Made by a program: the position numbers and the translations under genes. DNA of 64,000 nt. Origin: an uncultured Bacteroidia bacterium (GTDB taxonomy: Bacteria > Bacteroidota > Bacteroidia > Bacteroidales > UBA932). The notes below the pieces were generated by a model. That model was not told the DNA's origin. It did no database searches and was given only the letters and a program-made list of their open reading frames with translations. Within the stretch, counting starts at the first letter, position 1. Each line of letters opens with the position of its first letter. Location: assembly GCA_902781705.1 (NCBI GenBank), contig CACZKE010000008.1, forward strand, positions 1 to 64,000, given 5' to 3'. Shown piece after piece: positions 42,759-51,368 of the stretch.

Positions 42759-44353
42759 AACGACTGACACTGGCCCTGCTGCTTTTCGCCGCCGTTCCCG
42801 CCCTGGCCCAGGACCTTCGGAGCGGCCCCTATGAACTTCCTTACAAGAATACCTATGTGAAGAACATCTTCGTCTCGGAGAATCCGTACCGGACCATGAA
42901 GCCGGAGACGGTGCAGCCGAAGACCTTCGCGCAGGCGCAGAAGATCCTCCCGGCGCCCTTCTGGGAAGGCCATGAGAAAGAGGTGGAGATGTACTGGCAC
43001 GCCTGGAAGATCGCCGTCGGGAACATCCGCCAGCCCCAGGAAGGTTCCGGTTTCGTGTCCCCGTACCTGGACGTGGCGTACAACGGCAACATCTTCATGT
43101 GGGACGATTCCTTCATGATGCTTTTCGCCCGCTACGGCTACCGGTTCTTCCCGTTCCAGCGCACCCTGGACAACTTCTACGCGAAGCAGCACCAGGACGG
43201 TTTCATCTGCCGCGAGATCCGGGCCGACGGGTCCGACTGCTTCGAACGGTACGATCCCGTGAGCACGGGCCCGAACCTCCTTCCCTGGGCTGAACTGCTG
43301 TACTACAGGCAGTTCGGCGACATCGACCGGCTCCATCGCGTGTTCCCGGCCCTCGTGGCCTATGCGCAGTGGTGGAAACTCAACCGCACCTGGCAGGACG
43401 GTTCCTACTGGTCCAGCGGGTGGGGGACCGGCATGGACAACCTGCCCCGCGTCCCGGAAGGATACAACCAGATCTACTCCAACGGACACATGTCCTGGCT
43501 GGACACGAACCTGCAGCAATACCTCGTAAACGACTGTCTGATGCAGATCGGCTTCTACACCGAGCGCTGGCAGGAGATCGAGGAGATGGAGGATGAGATG
43601 AAGTTCCTCAAGTCCTATGTCAATGACCGGATGTGGGACGAGGAGACGGGCTTCCTGTACGATGTCTTTGCCGACGGTTCCCGTTCCGCGACGAAGGGTA
43701 TCTGCGCCTTCTGGGCCCTCCAGACCGATGTCCTGGACAAGGACCGCCTGGATCGGGTCGTTGCGCATCTGTCTGATACGACGGAGTTTGCACGGACGCA
43801 CCGGGTGCCCTCCCTCTCCGCCGACCATCGGAAATACAACCCCAAGGGCCGCTACTGGCAGGGCGGGATCTGGCCCGGTACGAACTACATGGTCATCGAC
43901 GGCCTGTGGCGCAAGGGTTATCGGGATCTCTCCCGGGAGATCGCCGACAACCACTACGGGAATGTTTTCCAGGTTTGGAAGGACACCGGTACCTTCTGGG
44001 AATACTACGCTCCGGAGGCCGTGGAACCCGGTTTCATGGCCCGCAAGGACTTCGTGGGCTGGACGGGGCTCCCGCCCATCGCGGAGTTCATCGAATGCAT
44101 CCTGGGCATCCGGTCCGACTTCTCCGAAGGCCGCATCATCTGGGACCTCCGCCAGACCGAGGCCCATGGCATCGAGCGCTATCCCTTCGGCCCCGAAGGC
44201 GTCGTGGACCTGAAAGCCGCCGCCCGGAAATCGGCCTCCGACAAGCCCGTGGTCACCATCAAGACGAACGTCCCCTTCGACATCACCGTCCTCTGGGGCG
44301 ACAACCAGTCCGCCACGGTCCATGTGGAAAAAAGTGGAAAAGTAAATCTATAG
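42755..44353 (+). CDS. Trehalase-like (GH37/GH63, MGH1-type) glycosidase
   Basis: Exported (alpha/alpha)6-barrel glycosidase of 532 residues with signal peptide ending [25 protein letters not shown] carries the conserved Asp that acts as general acid in clan [39 protein letters not shown], and late [20 protein letters not shown] and [13 protein letters not shown] fit GH37/GH63 relatives, often annotated as MGH1-like hydrolase or trehalase family. Substrates in this clan include trehalose, alpha-glucosides of N-glycans and mannosylglycerate, so specificity is open. Overlaps the phosphatase gene by ATGA; the next gene starts 5 bp later. Confidence 0.82.
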   Translation: MKRLTLALLLFAAVPALAQDLRSGPYELPYKNTYVKNIFVSENPYRTMKPETVQPKTFAQAQKILPAPFWEGHEKEVEMYWHAWKIAVGNIRQPQEGSGFVSPYLDVAYNGNIFMWDDSFMMLFARYGYRFFPFQRTLDNFYAKQHQDGFICREIRADGSDCFERYDPVSTGPNLLPWAELLYYRQFGDIDRLHRVFPALVAYAQWWKLNRTWQDGSYWSSGWGTGMDNLPRVPEGYNQIYSNGHMSWLDTNLQQYLVNDCLMQIGFYTERWQEIEEMEDEMKFLKSYVNDRMWDEETGFLYDVFADGSRSATKGICAFWALQTDVLDKDRLDRVVAHLSDTTEFARTHRVPSLSADHRKYNPKGRYWQGGIWPGTNYMVIDGLWRKGYRDLSREIADNHYGNVFQVWKDTGTFWEYYAPEAVEPGFMARKDFVGWTGLPPIAEFIECILGIRSDFSEGRIIWDLRQTEAHGIERYPFGPEGVVDLKAAARKSASDKPVVTIKTNVPFDITVLWGDNQSATVHVEKSGKVNL

Positions 44354-44358
44354 ATTCT

Positions 44359-46086
44359 ATGAAGAAGATTCTTCTGGCAGCCCTGCTGCCGCTCCTGGCC
44401 CTCTCCTGCCAGTCCAAGAAAGTGGAGACCCTTCCCGTGATGTCCTTCAACGTCCGGTACGGTACCGCCGATGACGGCGACCATGTGTGGGACAACCGCA
44501 AGGACGCCGCCTGTGCGATGATCATGGACCAGCATCCCGCCGTGTTCGGCGTGCAGGAAGCGCTGGATTTCCAACTGACGTACTTCCAGGAGCACTGCCC
44601 GGGGTACAAGTATGTGGGCGTCGGCCGTGAGGACGGCATCCACGACGGCGAGCACATGGCCGTGTTTTATGACACGCAGCGCGTCGAACTGAAGGAGTGG
44701 GGAACCTACTGGCTCTCCGAGACGCCGTATCAGCCCTCTTACGGCTGGGACGCCGCCTGCCGCCGGACCGCCACCTGGACGCTCCTGAAGGACCTGCAGA
44801 CCGGCCGTCACTTCTATTTTGTCAATACGCACCTGGACCACGTGGGCAAGGAAGCCCGGAAGAACGGCCTCCTGCTCCTGGTGGACAAGATCGGTGCGAT
44901 GAACCCGGAAGGGTATCCGATGATCCTCACCGGCGACATGAACGTGTACCCGGACGACCCGTGCCTGAACGAACTCCGCAAACTCATGCAGGATGCCCGT
45001 CAGACGGCCCCCGTGACGGACAACGACCTTACCTGGCATGACTGGGGCAAGGTCTCCGGCCGTCCGCCCATCGACTATGTCTTCTATTCCGGCTTCGAGG
45101 GCTGCGAGAAGTTCGAGGCCATCCGCCAGCCCTATGCGGGTGTCGATTATGTTTCCGACCACTATCCGGTGATGGCGACGCTCGTCTATGGACCGGAGAA
45201 ACCGGCCGTGAAGCCCGCTCCCGTGGCGGAAGCGCCTAAGTATGTGGTGGATGTGGAAGCGCACCGCGGCGGCATGGGCCTGTATCCGGAGGAAACGCTC
45301 CCGGCCATGCTCAATGCCGTGAAGCTGGGCGTGAACACGCTGGAAATGGACCTTTGCGTCACGAAGGACGGCGAGGTCATCCTTTCCCATGACAAGTATT
45401 TCCATCCCCGCTATGCCTCCCATCCGGACGGGACGCCGGTCCTCTCCGACGAGCCCAAGACCTTCCTCTGGCAACTGCCTTACGAAGAGATCCTGAAGTG
45501 GGACGTGGGCATGAAATACAACCCCGCCTGGCCGGAGAAGCATTGCATGCCGGCGGCCAAGACCCGCGCCGCGGATGTGATCACCGCCGTGGAGGCCTGG
45601 ACGAAGGAGAATGGGCATTATCCCATGCACTATGACATCGAGATCAAGAGCGATCCGGATTATGACGATTATGTGGAAGGTCGTGATTGGCCTGAATATC
45701 ATGAGTTTACGGATAAGTGCATGGCCGTGCTGGAGTCCCTGAACCTCGGCGACCGCCTCATGATCCAGTGCTTCGACGAGCGTGCCCTCAACTACATCAA
45801 CGAGAAGTATCCCGGCCATATCCTGGCCTACCTGGTCGAGGGCTATGAGAAGGATTTCGACGAGTTCATGGGCAAACTCGATTTCACCCCGCAGTGGCTC
45901 AGCGCCCCGCATGAGAATGTGGATGCTGACCTGATCGCCAAGGCCCGCGCCCGTGGCATGAAGGTGAACACCTGGACCGTGGACGATCCCGACGAAATGC
46001 GCCGCCTCATCGACCTGGGCGTGGACGCCATCATCTCCAACTATCCCGACCGCCTGCTCTCTGTCGTGAAGGAGTATCAGAAATAA
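44359..46086 (+). CDS. Lipoprotein fusing an EEP phosphodiesterase and a glycerophosphodiester phosphodiesterase
   Basis: Protein of 575 residues with lipoprotein signal [10 protein letters not shown]. Residues about 25-280: endonuclease/exonuclease/phosphatase fold with [37 protein letters not shown] and VSDHYPVMA (all metal or catalytic positions). After a Pro/Ala linker ([13 protein letters not shown]), residues about 295-575 are [49 protein letters not shown] and [28 protein letters not shown]. Both domains cut phosphodiesters. The start at [11 protein letters not shown] is fixed by the signal peptide; longer open frames upstream overlap the previous gene. Last intact gene of the operon. 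Confidence 0.92.
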   Translation: MKKILLAALLPLLALSCQSKKVETLPVMSFNVRYGTADDGDHVWDNRKDAACAMIMDQHPAVFGVQEALDFQLTYFQEHCPGYKYVGVGREDGIHDGEHMAVFYDTQRVELKEWGTYWLSETPYQPSYGWDAACRRTATWTLLKDLQTGRHFYFVNTHLDHVGKEARKNGLLLLVDKIGAMNPEGYPMILTGDMNVYPDDPCLNELRKLMQDARQTAPVTDNDLTWHDWGKVSGRPPIDYVFYSGFEGCEKFEAIRQPYAGVDYVSDHYPVMATLVYGPEKPAVKPAPVAEAPKYVVDVEAHRGGMGLYPEETLPAMLNAVKLGVNTLEMDLCVTKDGEVILSHDKYFHPRYASHPDGTPVLSDEPKTFLWQLPYEEILKWDVGMKYNPAWPEKHCMPAAKTRAADVITAVEAWTKENGHYPMHYDIEIKSDPDYDDYVEGRDWPEYHEFTDKCMAVLESLNLGDRLMIQCFDERALNYINEKYPGHILAYLVEGYEKDFDEFMGKLDFTPQWLSAPHENVDADLIAKARARGMKVNTWTVDDPDEMRRLIDLGVDAIISNYPDRLLSVVKEYQK

Positions 46087-46093
46087 ACCTTCC

Positions 46094-46510
46094 ATGAGCA
46101 GACGCGATTTCTCCATTCTGTTTATTCTCCTTTTATCACTCGCTTCCTGCTCGCGCAAGCAGGAAGCGATTTTTCCTCATCCGCCCATCACCCCGGCATG
46201 GGCACTGGGGCAGATTGTGTGGGAGGATGAGTTCAATACGCAGGAGTCGGCGATCCGGCTGGTCGACGGTTACCTGCAGCGGGATATTCCGGTGAGCGGG
46301 ATCATCATCGACAGTCCCTGGGCGACCAGTTACAACGACTTCCACTGGGATCCGGCGCGGTATCCGGTGCCGCAGGAGATGCTGGATTACTTCCGCGGGA
46401 AGGATGTGCATACCCTGCTCTGGCTCACCGGATGCATGAACCATTCGGAAAGCGCGCATAAAGTGCGATTCCGCCCTCCCGGTTACTATCCGGTGGAACT
46501 AGTAGGCTGA
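46094..46510 (+). pseudogene. Truncated GH31 glycosidase
   Basis: 138 codons beginning with a lipoprotein signal (ILLLSLASCS). They continue into ITPAWALGQIVWEDEFNTQE, LVDGYLQRDIPVSGIIID and PWATSYNDFHWDPARYP, the start of the GH31 catalytic barrel, and stop soon after HTLLWLTGCMNHSES. GH31 enzymes are 600 residues or longer, and here the catalytic Asp regions are missing. The last residues (KVRFRPPGYYPVELVG) do not look like GH31, so a deletion has joined unrelated sequence. It follows the EEP-GDPD gene by 7 bp and was probably a fifth member of the operon (alpha-xylosidase or alpha-glucosidase type). Confidence 0.8.
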
Positions 46511-46541
46511 GAACCTTTTTCTGACGGTTTTTGTTTTTTTG

Positions 46542-46802
46542 CTATATCTCGATCAAGGGCTCTCCCAAAGCTTCTGACAATTTGGCCAGCGAAGAAAGCG
46601 TATAGTTGGGAAAGCCTTTGGTCCACCGTGTAATTTGCGTTTCGTTGCATCCGACCTTTCGGGCCAGGTCTTTCTGTGTCATCCCTTTCTGTTTGAGAAG
46701 CAGGTCAATCTTGTCAATAATCGCCCGCGACCAGTCCATCTCCCGTTTCACCGCTGGAGAAACCTTTTCCAATTGGGCATGGAGCAACGCATTTGTTTTC
46801 AT
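46542..46802 (-). CDS. XRE-type helix-turn-helix protein (antitoxin-like), no toxin partner seen
   Basis: Protein of 86 residues; the helix-turn-helix spans about residues 30-84 (LLKQKGMTQKDLARKVGCNE, then QITRWTKGFPNYTLSSL). Short XRE proteins with a charged N-terminal helix are typical of HigA or MqsA-like antitoxins. Upstream on the same strand an in-frame-independent 17-codon ORF (46852-46799, MKKKTTLKHIDNKEYWI) overlaps its start by ATGA; it is too short for a toxin and could be a leader or relic. A -7 box TACCTTTG is at 46862-46855 on the minus strand. Confidence 0.75.
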   Translation of the reverse strand: MKTNALLHAQLEKVSPAVKREMDWSRAIIDKIDLLLKQKGMTQKDLARKVGCNETQITRWTKGFPNYTLSSLAKLSEALGEPLIEI

Positions 46803-47057
46803 ATCCAGTATTCTTTGTTGTCGATATGTTTCAATGTCGTTTTCTTTTTCATGGCAAAGGTAATAATAATTTACTTAAATGTAAAGAATCCGGGCATTTC
46901 TTAGAATGCCATTGATGCAAACATAGGTTCCCCTTCCCGGATTTGCAATTTCTTAAAAGTGTTTTGTGTTGTTTCAGTATGCTTTTTAATGAATCTGTAC
47001 GTTTTTGATGATTCAAGCATGGGAGGGCAGATGGGACGGGGGATTTGAATGGTTCGG

Positions 47058-47093
47058 TTTGCAAATAAGAATATGTTATCATATATTTGCAAA
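47058..47093 (+). promoter_or_regulatory. Promoter and operator palindrome of the vapBC-type pair
   Basis: TTTG at 47058-47061, a 20-bp spacer and TATATTTG at 47082-47089 form a full Bacteroidota promoter. Both boxes lie in an inverted repeat: TTTGCAAAT (47058-47066) and ATTTGCAAA (47085-47093), with inner arms TATG/CATA. Binding of the RHH antitoxin there would block both promoter elements, the usual autoregulation of such pairs (inference). Confidence 0.7.
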
Positions 47094-47110
47094 CAGTAAG
47101 TGCGTATATT

Positions 47111-47407
47111 ATGATAACATCTTCTGCAAACAGGGTTCAAACGGGATTCAGGCTTGAACCCATCGTACTGGCCCGGGTGAAAGAAGCGGCCAGGCAACAG
47201 AACATCAGCGCCAATGAGTTCGTAAACAGGACGCTGAAAGAAGCCACCCAATCCATCGAGTCCGAACAGGAGAGGGAAGAGTGCCGGAAACACACGGAGA
47301 CCTTTCTGGATACCGCATTCGGGTCGTGGGTCGGTGACGAATCGGAAGAGGAAATCTTGAATGCCGGCAAATCCATGAAGGCAGTCAGGGAGGTTTTACC
47401 GCTATGA
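47111..47407 (+). CDS. VapB-like ribbon-helix-helix antitoxin
   Basis: Protein of 98 residues; start at the ATG 47111, since upstream in-frame codons fall in the promoter -7 box. RVQTGFRLEPIVLARVKEAA and QNISANEFVNRTLKEA form the ribbon-helix-helix DNA-binding unit. The acidic C-terminal half (SIESEQEREE; DESEEEILNAGKSM) would wrap the toxin. It overlaps the PIN-domain gene by 4 bp (ATGA), the standard antitoxin-first arrangement. Confidence 0.8.
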   Translation: MITSSANRVQTGFRLEPIVLARVKEAARQQNISANEFVNRTLKEATQSIESEQEREECRKHTETFLDTAFGSWVGDESEEEILNAGKSMKAVREVLPL

Positions 47408-47802
47408 TCCGCTATCTTTTGGATACCAATGTCTTGGTCGACATTCTGCGTGGAAGGGACAAGTCTGCAAGAAAGCGGCTCCTGGAACTTGGAATAGACC
47501 ATTGCGCCATCTCCGACATCAGTGTTTACGAACTGTATTGTGGTGCGGCCTTCAGTGCCTGTCGGCAAAAGAATCTGGAGATTCTGGAAAAGACTTTCGA
47601 GCATTTGGCAGTCATCCCGGCCAGTGACGGATACTGGGAAGCAGCCAAGGAGAAGAAACGGTTGGAAGAGGCCGGTACTCCCATTGAGGATTTTGACCTT
47701 TTGATCGGCTGTACTGCACTTAGTTACGGATTCACGCTGGTTACGGACAATCTCAAGCACATGCGGCGGATACAAGGGCTTAAAACCGAAGCCTGGAAAT
47801 AA
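47404..47802 (+). CDS. vapC: VapC-like PIN domain toxin ribonuclease
   Basis: PIN-domain endoribonuclease of 132 residues. YLLDTNVLVDILRGRD has the first catalytic Asp, ISVYELYCGAAF the Glu, and PIEDFDLLIGCTALSYGFTLVTDN the last two acidic residues. VapC toxins cut tRNA or rRNA and are neutralised by the antitoxin encoded just upstream. Length and gene order are normal. Confidence 0.87.
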   Translation: MIRYLLDTNVLVDILRGRDKSARKRLLELGIDHCAISDISVYELYCGAAFSACRQKNLEILEKTFEHLAVIPASDGYWEAAKEKKRLEEAGTPIEDFDLLIGCTALSYGFTLVTDNLKHMRRIQGLKTEAWK

Positions 47803-47804
47803 CA

Positions 47805-47831
47805 CGGGCGGCCCCGAAGGCCCACCCCTGC
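47805..47831 (-). terminator. Hairpin after the BACON-phosphodiesterase gene
   Basis: Read on the minus strand: TGCAGGGGTGGGCC, loop TTC, GGGGCCGCCCG, an imperfect stem between convergent genes. It resembles the hairpin at 58732-58761 (shared TTTTGCAGGGG and CCTTCGGG). The T-run is degenerate, so the terminator role is moderate. Confidence 0.45.
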
Positions 47832-47850
47832 AAAAACCGAATGATCGAAC

Positions 47851-49740
47851 CTATCGGTAATACGCCTTCAGCGCAGCGATATCGGCCTCGGACAGGACGT
47901 CGGCCGTGAGGATGAATTCATCCAGCTGGGCGGGGAGGCGGTGTTTGTACGTGCCGGTGCCGTCCTGGCCGATGCGGAGGGGGAGGGCGTCGAAGGGAAC
48001 GCCCTGGAGGGCCTCCGGGATGGCCCCTTGCCCTTGCAGGGTGAAATCTTCGTATAGGCGAACCTGCTGCGCTTTCCGGTCCACGACGAGGGCGATGTGC
48101 ATCCAGCCTTCCTTGTAATCGATTGGCAGCGGTGCGGTAACATCCATCCGCACCGACCTGCCTTTGCCGCCTGCATTGAACTTGATGTCATCCTCCCGGA
48201 GGGAGAAAACGAAACCGTCCAGGTAACCGTCGTTCCAGTCTTTGTTGGAAAGCAGGCTCGGGTCTCCCGAAACGCCGCCGGTCTTGAGCCAGAAAGCGGC
48301 TGAGAAAGAGCCGGTTCCGACGGAAATACCCTCCAACGTGATGTCCCCGTCGTCCAGGGCGACTCCCTGGCCGTAATAGGCATCGTAGTAATATAACTTG
48401 CCGGAGATGGCGGTCGTCACTTTTCCGAAGGCATCGGCCTCGTTGCCGTCCAGGGGCAGATAGGCAAGGACCTCGTGCCCGCTCAGTAATTTCTGGATCT
48501 CGCTCAGGGCAGGGGTCTCTTCCGTCTCATGCTTCCGATCTTCGGAAACGGGAATTTCCTGCTCCTTGTGTTCTCCGCCCGTCACGTCCCAGAAAACGCC
48601 GGTTGGAACCCGTGAGGTCCATGTTTCCGGGCATTCCAGGCCCAGGGCGTAGGCCGCGATGGCGGCGATGTCCCGGTTGTCGCCATCGACAATGGGGGTA
48701 TCCCTGTCAACGGTCTTGCCCACCGCGCCGAAGAAGACGGTCGTTTCGGCCTCCGTGTCGCCTCCGTGGGACCCGCCGGGCGTTCCGCCGTGGTCGTTCA
48801 CGACCATCAGGAGCGTATCGTCCAGCATGTTACGATCCTTCAGCGCCTGATGGATCCGGCCGATCAGACCGTCCACGGCCGTGATGGCCGCCAGGTGGTT
48901 CGGCGACCCGTAACCGCTACCATGACCGGCCCCGTCGCAGGAGTCGAAATGGACGAACAGGAGGGTGGGCTTCTTTCCTTCGAGGTAGGACACGACCGCA
49001 TCGGCCACCGCCGGGTCGTCGGGCCCGTTCCATTTGTGGACCCCCAGGCCGTCTTCGATGATGCCGATGTTCACCGGATCCCAATTGCAGAAGGAAGCCA
49101 GGACGGCTTCGGGCATCGCTTCCCGCACCACCCGGAAAATGGACGGATACGGGCTGGCGGGATCATAGGGCATGCTGGCGACGATGGAGTTGGTAAGGCG
49201 GTGAAATTCAGGCAATACCCCATGCAGAATGGAACCCCAGTTCTGTGCGCTGATGGTAGGAAAGACCGCTTTCCACTCGTAAGTGACCGCGCCCTTGTCG
49301 AAGATTGCGTCGATGTTGGGCGTGGACGTTTTTTGGAAGAATGCGCCCCCTCCATCGACCCCGAGGATGACAACATGTTTGTAAGCACCTTTGGAGGCTG
49401 GTTGCGAAACTACTTTTTCCGCCTCTTGTAAAATGCTGATTTCCAGGCTCTGCGACCCGGAAATGATATGGTACACGGCCTGCCGGCTGTTCCTGGCCGG
49501 ATTGGCCTGCACGGCAAAAGAAAGGAGGTCTCCCATCTTCCCCTGTGTCCTGGAGGGAACGATCCAGGCGTACGGCCCATCAGCCGACAACGTCCAGTCG
49601 CCTCCCGAAGTGACCATCGTCGCCCAGGATTGGGCCTGACAATCCAATACGGCGCTCTGCTCGGAGAGTTGCAGTTCTACCTCCGGACTGGAACATGCAG
49701 CGAGCAAAACGAAAAGGAAAGCGATGCTTAGGAATCTCAT
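47851..49740 (-). CDS. Lipoprotein with BACON, type I phosphodiesterase/phosphatase and LamG domains
   Basis: Surface lipoprotein of 629 residues; signal FLFVLLAACSS. Residues about 25-108 match a BACON domain (ending in ISGSQSLEISILQE), which often precedes a glycan-active enzyme. Residues about 120-385 are of the alkaline phosphatase/nucleotide pyrophosphatase superfamily: VVILGVDGGGAFFQKTSTPN with a Thr/Ser nucleophile candidate, FPTISAQNWGSILHG, FVHFDSCDGAGHGSGYGS and MVVNDHGGTPGGSHGG (metal His/Asp). Residues about 425-629 form a LamG/concanavalin-like domain (YLPLDGNEADAFG; FSAAFWLKTGG). Substrate unknown; a glycan-linked phosphate is plausible. Confidence 0.85.
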   Translation of the reverse strand: MRFLSIAFLFVLLAACSSPEVELQLSEQSAVLDCQAQSWATMVTSGGDWTLSADGPYAWIVPSRTQGKMGDLLSFAVQANPARNSRQAVYHIISGSQSLEISILQEAEKVVSQPASKGAYKHVVILGVDGGGAFFQKTSTPNIDAIFDKGAVTYEWKAVFPTISAQNWGSILHGVLPEFHRLTNSIVASMPYDPASPYPSIFRVVREAMPEAVLASFCNWDPVNIGIIEDGLGVHKWNGPDDPAVADAVVSYLEGKKPTLLFVHFDSCDGAGHGSGYGSPNHLAAITAVDGLIGRIHQALKDRNMLDDTLLMVVNDHGGTPGGSHGGDTEAETTVFFGAVGKTVDRDTPIVDGDNRDIAAIAAYALGLECPETWTSRVPTGVFWDVTGGEHKEQEIPVSEDRKHETEETPALSEIQKLLSGHEVLAYLPLDGNEADAFGKVTTAISGKLYYYDAYYGQGVALDDGDITLEGISVGTGSFSAAFWLKTGGVSGDPSLLSNKDWNDGYLDGFVFSLREDDIKFNAGGKGRSVRMDVTAPLPIDYKEGWMHIALVVDRKAQQVRLYEDFTLQGQGAIPEALQGVPFDALPLRIGQDGTGTYKHRLPAQLDEFILTADVLSEADIAALKAYYR

Positions 49741-49743
49741 AAC

Positions 49744-51039
49744 TCAGTCGGAATGATCCAGGTACTGGACTTGTCGTTGAATATGCTTGTCAATCACGTC
49801 CCTTACAGAATCCTCGATTCCCATGTCGGAGACAACTGTACGGAAGTCGGACACTACATCCTTGATTTCTTCCAAAATGGACGCGGCATGCCGGATGTCT
49901 CCCTGCTCGGCGAATCGGAGGATGTCACTGCGTCCTACCTGCCTGTTTTGTCCATTCAGGCTGAGAACGTGCCGGTCGCCGATGAACCTGTTCATCAGAT
50001 TGACCGTAAAGGTAACGTCGTAGGCCGGCGACAGACGCCATTTCCCATCGGATGTCAGGACAAAGGAGAAGTTCTTGTCATGGTCGTCGCAGACGCCTGC
50101 GAGGTAATTGAAAACGGCGCGTCGGTATATCTGTTCCATGTCCGGATAGGGGAGTCGCATCTTCCGACATGCTTTCAGTATCTGCTCATAGGATGTGGTA
50201 GGGCCGTTCAATGCTTGCAGCGTTGCCGTGTGTAACTTGCCGCCGTCCTTCCTGTCAAACCGTTCTGTCAGGAAATGATTCTGCCCGTCGATGGAAATCA
50301 TGCGGCTCTCTTCCATCAGAATCCCGCATTTGCGTGCCATCCTGTAATAGGCCAGTTCGATTTCCGCCGTAGGCCATACGGCGGAATCCTTGAATTTCAG
50401 GATGTAATGGGTGAAATTTCCTGGAAGGAGGAATTGTCCGGATTTTACTTCCCCTGTTTTCCAGTCGATGGCAACGATGGCTTTGGGGTGCATTCCGCCG
50501 GCACTCATTCCGACTGCCATCAGATCGCCCATTCCGGGATGGCCGTTCAAATCAACGGAAAGACCTTCGCGGCTCCGTTCAATTTGCTGGGAAAGATCAT
50601 ACAACTCTTCCAAAATCAAGGCGTTGTCCGGAGATATTCCGTCGTATAGGGATGGTACGAACTCTAAAGCTCCCATACCTCGCTTCCCGATAAACGCAAG
50701 TTTATCCACGGCATTGATGTCCGCGTGGTGAAGATGCCGGTTCTCAGCCCAGGCGGAGAACACGGTATTCCCCCAGTCGTCAGGAAGAGATCCGGACAGG
50801 AAGCGTGGTAACCCTTCATATTCGTTTTCCCGGCACCAGTCGGACAGGCCTTGTTGAACGAGGTAAACGGTGTGATTGTAGGGTCCGATGGGGTCGAGGT
50901 CCCAGCCATAGGAAACATAGTCCGGATGGAAAGAGATGACTGCACCCAAACGACCGTACTTGGGTTTATATCCTCCGTGCCATTCCAGTTTTCCGATTTC
51001 ACGCCCCCACAGCAGTATGCTCACGATCCTTCCTTTCAT
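49744..51039 (-). CDS. hipA: HipA-like serine/threonine kinase toxin
   Basis: Protein of 431 residues. The N-terminal subdomain (MKGRIVSILLWGREIGKLEW; RFLSGSLPDDWGN) and kinase core (LPGNFTHYILKF; ESRMISIDGQNHFLTERFDR) match HipA. The catalytic loop is NYLAGVCDDHDKNFSFV and the metal-binding Asp follows in SPAYDVTF. HipA-type toxins phosphorylate glutamyl-tRNA synthetase or related targets and induce dormancy. The start codon overlaps the HipB-like gene by 4 bp. It lies 4 bp from the phosphodiesterase gene on the same strand. Confidence 0.88.
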   Translation of the reverse strand: MKGRIVSILLWGREIGKLEWHGGYKPKYGRLGAVISFHPDYVSYGWDLDPIGPYNHTVYLVQQGLSDWCRENEYEGLPRFLSGSLPDDWGNTVFSAWAENRHLHHADINAVDKLAFIGKRGMGALEFVPSLYDGISPDNALILEELYDLSQQIERSREGLSVDLNGHPGMGDLMAVGMSAGGMHPKAIVAIDWKTGEVKSGQFLLPGNFTHYILKFKDSAVWPTAEIELAYYRMARKCGILMEESRMISIDGQNHFLTERFDRKDGGKLHTATLQALNGPTTSYEQILKACRKMRLPYPDMEQIYRRAVFNYLAGVCDDHDKNFSFVLTSDGKWRLSPAYDVTFTVNLMNRFIGDRHVLSLNGQNRQVGRSDILRFAEQGDIRHAASILEEIKDVVSDFRTVVSDMGIEDSVRDVIDKHIQRQVQYLDHSD

Positions 51040-51332
51040 GTCCTATTCTTTTTAGCGTAAAGACTTTCCGGCAGTTCAGGGATCAGTTCCGCGATGTCGT
51101 CCAGCCGCTGGATGGCACGCATCAAGGCAATCAGGTTATCCAGGCGGATGGAGTTCCCGTGTCCTTTTTCGAAGCGGACAATGGTCATCACGGAGACGCC
51201 GCTCTGCAAGGCTACCTGTTTCTGGGATAGCCCCAACGCAGTCCGGTATTCCCTGAACCGCATCCCGATCCGGGATGCAATCTCTCCGTCGGACAATTCG
51301 TAGTGGTCTTGTATCTGGTCGAAATCGTTCAT
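51036..51332 (-). CDS. hipB: HipB-like XRE antitoxin
   Basis: Protein of about 98 residues from ATG 51332 (MNDFDQIQDHYEL); an upstream in-frame ATG at 51347 falls inside the promoter -7 region and is rejected. Helix-turn-helix: REYRTALGLSQKQVALQSGV and SVMTIVRFEKGHG, then IRLDNLIALMRAIQRLD. It should bind its own promoter and neutralise the HipA-like kinase encoded next. Confidence 0.85.
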   Translation of the reverse strand: MNDFDQIQDHYELSDGEIASRIGMRFREYRTALGLSQKQVALQSGVSVMTIVRFEKGHGNSIRLDNLIALMRAIQRLDDIAELIPELPESLYAKKNRT

Positions 51333-51336
51333 GCTG

Positions 51337-51368
51337 TAAATATACATATTTGGTGATATTCTTGCAAA
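51337..51368 (-). promoter_or_regulatory. Promoter of the hipBA-type operon
   Basis: On the minus strand TTTG at 51368-51365, a 20-bp spacer and TATATTTA at 51344-51337 (one mismatch to TAnnTTTG), ending 5 bp before the hipB-type ATG. Confidence 0.5.

Noticed and set aside
43906-44358. In-frame upstream extension of the EEP-GDPD gene
   Set aside because: It runs inside the preceding glycosidase gene in another frame; a lipoprotein signal peptide begins exactly at 44359.
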